A stretch of 64,000 bases of DNA from Trematomus loennbergii (Eukaryota > Chordata > Actinopteri > Perciformes > Nototheniidae). Under the pieces are notes generated by a model. The model searched no databases. It was not told the origin of the DNA and worked only from the letters and a program-made list of their open reading frames with translations. Below are positions 60,021 to 64,000 of the stretch, piece after piece. Each line of letters starts with the position of its first letter. Within the stretch, counting starts at the first letter, position 1. The DNA is taken from the NCBI GenBank assembly GCA_012861695.1, contig JAAOOA010000518.1, positions 124,001 to 188,000 on the forward strand. Reading direction: 5' to 3'. The translations under genes and the position numbers were made by a program.

Positions 60021-60063
60021 GGGGACGGGTAATAACCAGAAAAGCATGTCATGGGACCTTTAA
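60021..60063 (-). mobile_element. End fragment of a TTAA-target element
   Basis: GGGTAATAACCAGAAAAGCATG then TCATGGGACCT and TTAA. It is the reverse of the left end of the 41,514 family. Confidence 0.75.
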
Positions 60064-60997
<934 letters not shown>

Positions 60998-61048
60998 GGA
61001 GGAAGTGAGTGAAGTGTGTGTGTGTCCATCAGTGTGTGTAGCGACAGG

Positions 61049-63953
61049 ATGCAGCTACCACCGTTCTGCCTGATGCTCTGTGAGTACAAACTGTACCTGT
61101 GTGATTTTATTATTTAATATATTTATTAGAGCATTGTTGCGTTGACTCAAATTTCAAATTAAAACCCAATCTCAAAACCAGCTGTTCAGAAGGACGTTTT
61201 GTTATTAAATAATGTTCTTATTCGGGGGTGTCAGTATCTGAAGTCTTCACACCCTCTCGGACTTCTTCACGTTTTAGCGTTAAACTAAAAGGGATGCTTT
61301 AATGCACATTTACAGAAAATAGGTTTGAGGTAATATTTACTTATTTGCTTTTGAACGAAGAGGAAACCCGACCACAAACACCTGCGTCAGGTTTAGAGGT
61401 GCTGCGTCAAATAACTGATCGTCGTAAGATAGCTCGACGATCAGTTATTTTCATGATCCTTTGCTTGCTTTCTGGCTAATTAGCTTTATTTTCACATTTG
61501 TTTTTCATTTTATACTTTCCACTCCCCCACCACAATTTTTATCTGTATATTTTGTATTTCCTTACTTATCACCTGCTCTTCAGGCATTTATGGGTATTAT
61601 AAAAAAAATGTTTTTGTTGTATTTATTAATATATATTATTTCTTCATATTTTTAGATTAACAATTTATTATAATTTTGTCATTGTTTAATTATTTGTTTT
61701 ATTTCTTTATTCACTATCATTTATTATTTATTTATTTTCATTTCTTAATTTATTATCTATTACTATTTTTATTAATTTATCTTTATTATTATTTATTTTC
61801 AATGTTTTGAATTTACTATACATTTTTTCTTCATTTATTATTACTTGTTTTTTTTCTATTTATGTATTTACATTTTTATTTCTTATTATTTCTTATTATT
61901 ATTCCCATGTATTTATTATTACCCCCTCCATGCAGCCTGTCTCCAGGTGAGTCCCGACCAGTCTCAGTTCTTCAGGTATCATTCGTTCTCTCTGAGCTGC
62001 GAGGACCAGCTGAACGGCACCGACTGGATGTTGAAGAGGAAAACTTCGGGAAGCGGAGTCCGGGACTGTGGCTCCGGCTGGGGACCACAGCCTCGGGGGC
62101 GAGCTGCACCGTGGGGACCACAGCCTCTGGGGCATGCTGCACCGTGGGGACCACCTACCCCTCTGACACCGGATGTACTGGTGCGAGTCCGGAGACGGGA
62201 GGAGGAGCAACAACAGCATCGAGATCACTATCACCGGTACGGAAACTAAACAAGGGTTAGGGTGACATGCAGAGAGGGCGAAGTACATCCTTTACTCAAG
62301 TAGAAGTACAGATACTCGTGTTTAAAAATACTCTGGTGAATGTAGAATTACTGAAACTTATTTACTCTGTGATGGTGTGGAAGTGTAGGGTCTACAGTTT
62401 GATAGATATTACAAAATCCTGATGAACTCGTTACATTTAACCAGAGGTGGGAAGTAGTGGAGTACAAATACTTCATTACTGTACTTACTTTCTACTTCTT
62501 ACATTTTGAACACAAATACCTGTACTTTCTACTTCTTACATGTTGAACACAAATACCTGTACTTTCTACTTCTTACATTTTGAACACAAATACCTGTACT
62601 TTCTACTTCTTACATTTTGAACACAAATACCTGTACTTTCTACTTCTTACATTTTGAACTCAAATACCTGTACTTTCTACTTCTTACATGTTGAACACAA
62701 ATACCTGTACTTTCTACTTCTTACATGTTGAACACAAATACCTGTACTTTCTACTTCTTACATTTTGAACTCAAATACCTGTACTTTCTACTTCTTACAT
62801 TTTGAACACAAATACCTGTACTTTCTACTTCTTACATGTTGAACACAAATACCTGTACTTTCTACTTCTTACATGTTGAACACAAATACCTGTACTTTCT
62901 ACTTCTTACATGTTGAACCCAAATACCTGTACTTTCTACTTCTTACATGTTGAACCCAAATACCTGTACTTTCTACTTCTTACATTTTGAACCCAAATAC
63001 CTGTACTTTCTACTTCTTACATGTTGAACTCAAATACCTGTACTTTCTACTTCTTACATGTTGAACTCAAATACCTGTACTTTCTACTTCTTACATGTTG
63101 AACACTAATACCTGTACTTTCTACTTCTTACATGTTGAACACAAATACCTGTACTTTCTACTTCTTACATGTTGAACACAAATACCTGTACTTTCTACTT
63201 CTCACATTTCCCAAACAGGCTGGTTCCTTTAGTTTGAATGTGTGTTTGGTGGCGTGATCATTATTATTTAGAGTCATTGCGTGCCTATTGATTTGAACAC
63301 GATCCGTGTATCCATCATTTCCTGGTCTTCTCTAAAGAAGAGGGACCAATGAAAACGTTGTCATGTTGCCGTTGTTCAGCATGGAAACATTCATTAGCTA
63401 ACAATGACATTATTGTTCTATTAATATAAAGGGAGGTCAGGTACTCTTTAAAACAGCTGCTAGTTATGGGTACTTTTTACTGAAGTACATTTCAAAGCCT
63501 CTTTACTTTTACTTGAGTAAAGAAGTTTAGTCAGTACTTCTACTTTCACCAGAGTATTTTTAAACACGAGTATCTGTATTTCTACTTGAGGAGAGGATGT
63601 GTACTTTGGCCCTCTCTGACTGTAGCCTTGCTTTCATAAAGGCATGCAGACTCACGTTAACCCCATAGAAAAGTCTCAAAAGGCGTCTCTCTCTCTCTCC
63701 TCCTCAGATCGCCCGGTGCTCCTGAAATGTCCTGTCCTCCCGCTGTCAGAAGGATCCGATGTGACGCTGCACTGTCAGGCCGAGTCGCTTTCCTCCGACC
63801 ACACATTCCACTTCCAGAGAGACGGCCTCTTCGTCGCCAGCAGCCGCACGGGAGAGATGACCATCCGCGGGGTTTCCAAATCTGACGAAGGACTCTACAG
63901 CTGCAGCATCCCTGAGGTGGGAGAGTCTGTGGGCACCTGGCTCACTGTGGAAG
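61049..63953 (+). CDS. Fc-receptor-like Ig protein, first three exons (gene runs off the window)
   Basis: A predicted cell-surface receptor of the FcR/FCRL type. Exon 1 is 61,049-61,079: MQLPPFCLML, donor T|GTGAGT, phase 1. Exon 2 is 61,936-62,236, domain D1: VSPDQSQFFRYHSFSLSCED, WMLKRKTSGSGVRDCGSGWG, then TVGTTYPSDTG. One G is missing near 62,080 and another near 62,170 (GGATGTACTGG for GGAGTGTACTGG, which would restore VYWCESGDG). An in-frame 33-bp unit (GTTASGASCTV) is doubled. Exon 3 is 63,708-63,953, domain D2, intact: DRPVLLKCPVLPLSEGSDVT, LHCQAES, FQRDGLF and SDEGLYSCSIPEVG, with donor GAAG|GTGAG, phase 1. Later Ig, TM and tail exons lie outside. Either the D1 frameshifts are sequence errors or the copy is damaged. 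Confidence 0.8.
61085..61930. other. Fc-receptor-like intron 1
   Basis: No repeat boundary was recognised. The right half (61,500-61,920) is extremely T/A-rich, TTTATTATT-type. The short inverted repeat GATCGTCGTAAGATAGCTCG with CGATCAGTTATTT near 61,420-61,450 may form a small hairpin. Confidence 0.45.
62270..62441 (+). mobile_element. Left-end fragment of the minisatellite-bearing hAT family
   Basis: CAGAGAGGGCGAAGTACATC followed by ACTCAAGTAGAAGTACAGAT and GTTTAAAAATACTCTGGT matches the left arm of 48,750-50,308 for about 85 bp. It then continues as unrelated sequence to the next copy. Confidence 0.7.
62442..63618 (-). mobile_element. Minisatellite-bearing hAT-type element, reverse copy, in Fc-receptor-like intron 2
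   Basis: It runs from CAGAGGTGGGAAGTAGTGG to GTACTTTGGCCCTCTCTG, the reverse of 48,750-50,308. The flank CATTTAAC on the left has no match on the right (ACTGTAGC), so no target duplication is seen. It contains the reverse 37-bp array. Its right end lies 89 bp before exon 3. Confidence 0.85.
62490..63205. repeat. 37-bp minisatellite, reverse orientation
   Basis: About 19 units of TACCTGTACTTTCTACTTCT plus TACAT(G/T)TTGAACACAAA. It is the reverse complement of the array at 49,166-50,195, with the same variant classes (ACACAAA, ACCCAAA, ACTCAAA). Confidence 0.95.
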
Positions 63954-64000
63954 GTGAGAACCATCCAGGAAACTTATCATTTAAGTTATATTTTGTCTTT

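Overview
The window is vertebrate nuclear DNA, most likely from a percomorph teleost. The evidence is interrupted genes with GT-AG introns, tandem C2H2 fingers with H-T-G-E-K-P linkers, secreted C-type lectin and immunoglobulin-receptor exons, fish-type LINEs (I-like and L2/CR1-like), a tRNA-derived SINE, hAT and TTAA-target DNA transposons, a Crypton-like tyrosine recombinase and long (CA)n tracts. I cannot name the species from sequence alone. No bacterial-style operon, CRISPR array or prokaryotic defence system is present.

Layout. (1) 1-28,400 is a nest of tandem and segmental duplications built around a KRAB-less C2H2 zinc-finger gene. Four copies of its 5' block occur (A at about 1-790, B at about 13,509-13,847, C at about 18,050-18,590, D at about 22,535-23,160). 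Only A and D keep a zinc-finger exon. A 57-bp minisatellite sits in the first intron of A (10.6 units), B (about 32 units) and C (about 10 units, split by a hAT element). D has lost it by a deletion of about 1.35 kb. Two copies of a ~2.4-2.8 kb block X (from 15,666 and from 20,141) alternate with C and D. The gap between A and B (6.7-13.5 kb) holds LINE pieces, a TTAA-target element, a microsatellite and an I-like LINE with RT and RNase H remnants. (2) 28,400-37,600 has a promoter-like segment, MITEs, two exons of a SAMD3-like gene fragment on the minus strand, a decayed Crypton-like element with a coding VNTR, and 80-bp and 150-bp satellite arrays. (3) 37,600-64,000 carries three same-strand immune-type genes: a secreted C-type lectin (37,738-45,054), a butyrophilin/B7-like type I membrane protein (45,987-56,857) and the 5' part of an Fc-receptor-like gene (61,049 to beyond 63,953). 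All three have introns crowded with transposons.

How the parts relate. The lectin is predicted to be secreted, and the other two are predicted cell-surface Ig proteins, so the right third reads as a small innate/adaptive surface-recognition cluster. The left half is a transposon-driven zinc-finger expansion in which shared lesions (the same TGA, the same hAT insertion) date from before the A/D duplication and later frameshifts are private. Many exons carry one- or two-base indels or a missing splice AG. These are either real decay or long-read consensus errors, and the sequence alone cannot separate the two.

I see no convincing previously undescribed biological system. The most interesting leads are a GT-AG insertion inside the IgC exon of the Ig gene, a 57-bp intronic array in which each unit carries a back-to-back acceptor/donor motif, a hAT-type element encoding a CGGBP1-like finger, and a hAT family with an internal 37-bp minisatellite present at two loci in opposite orientation.
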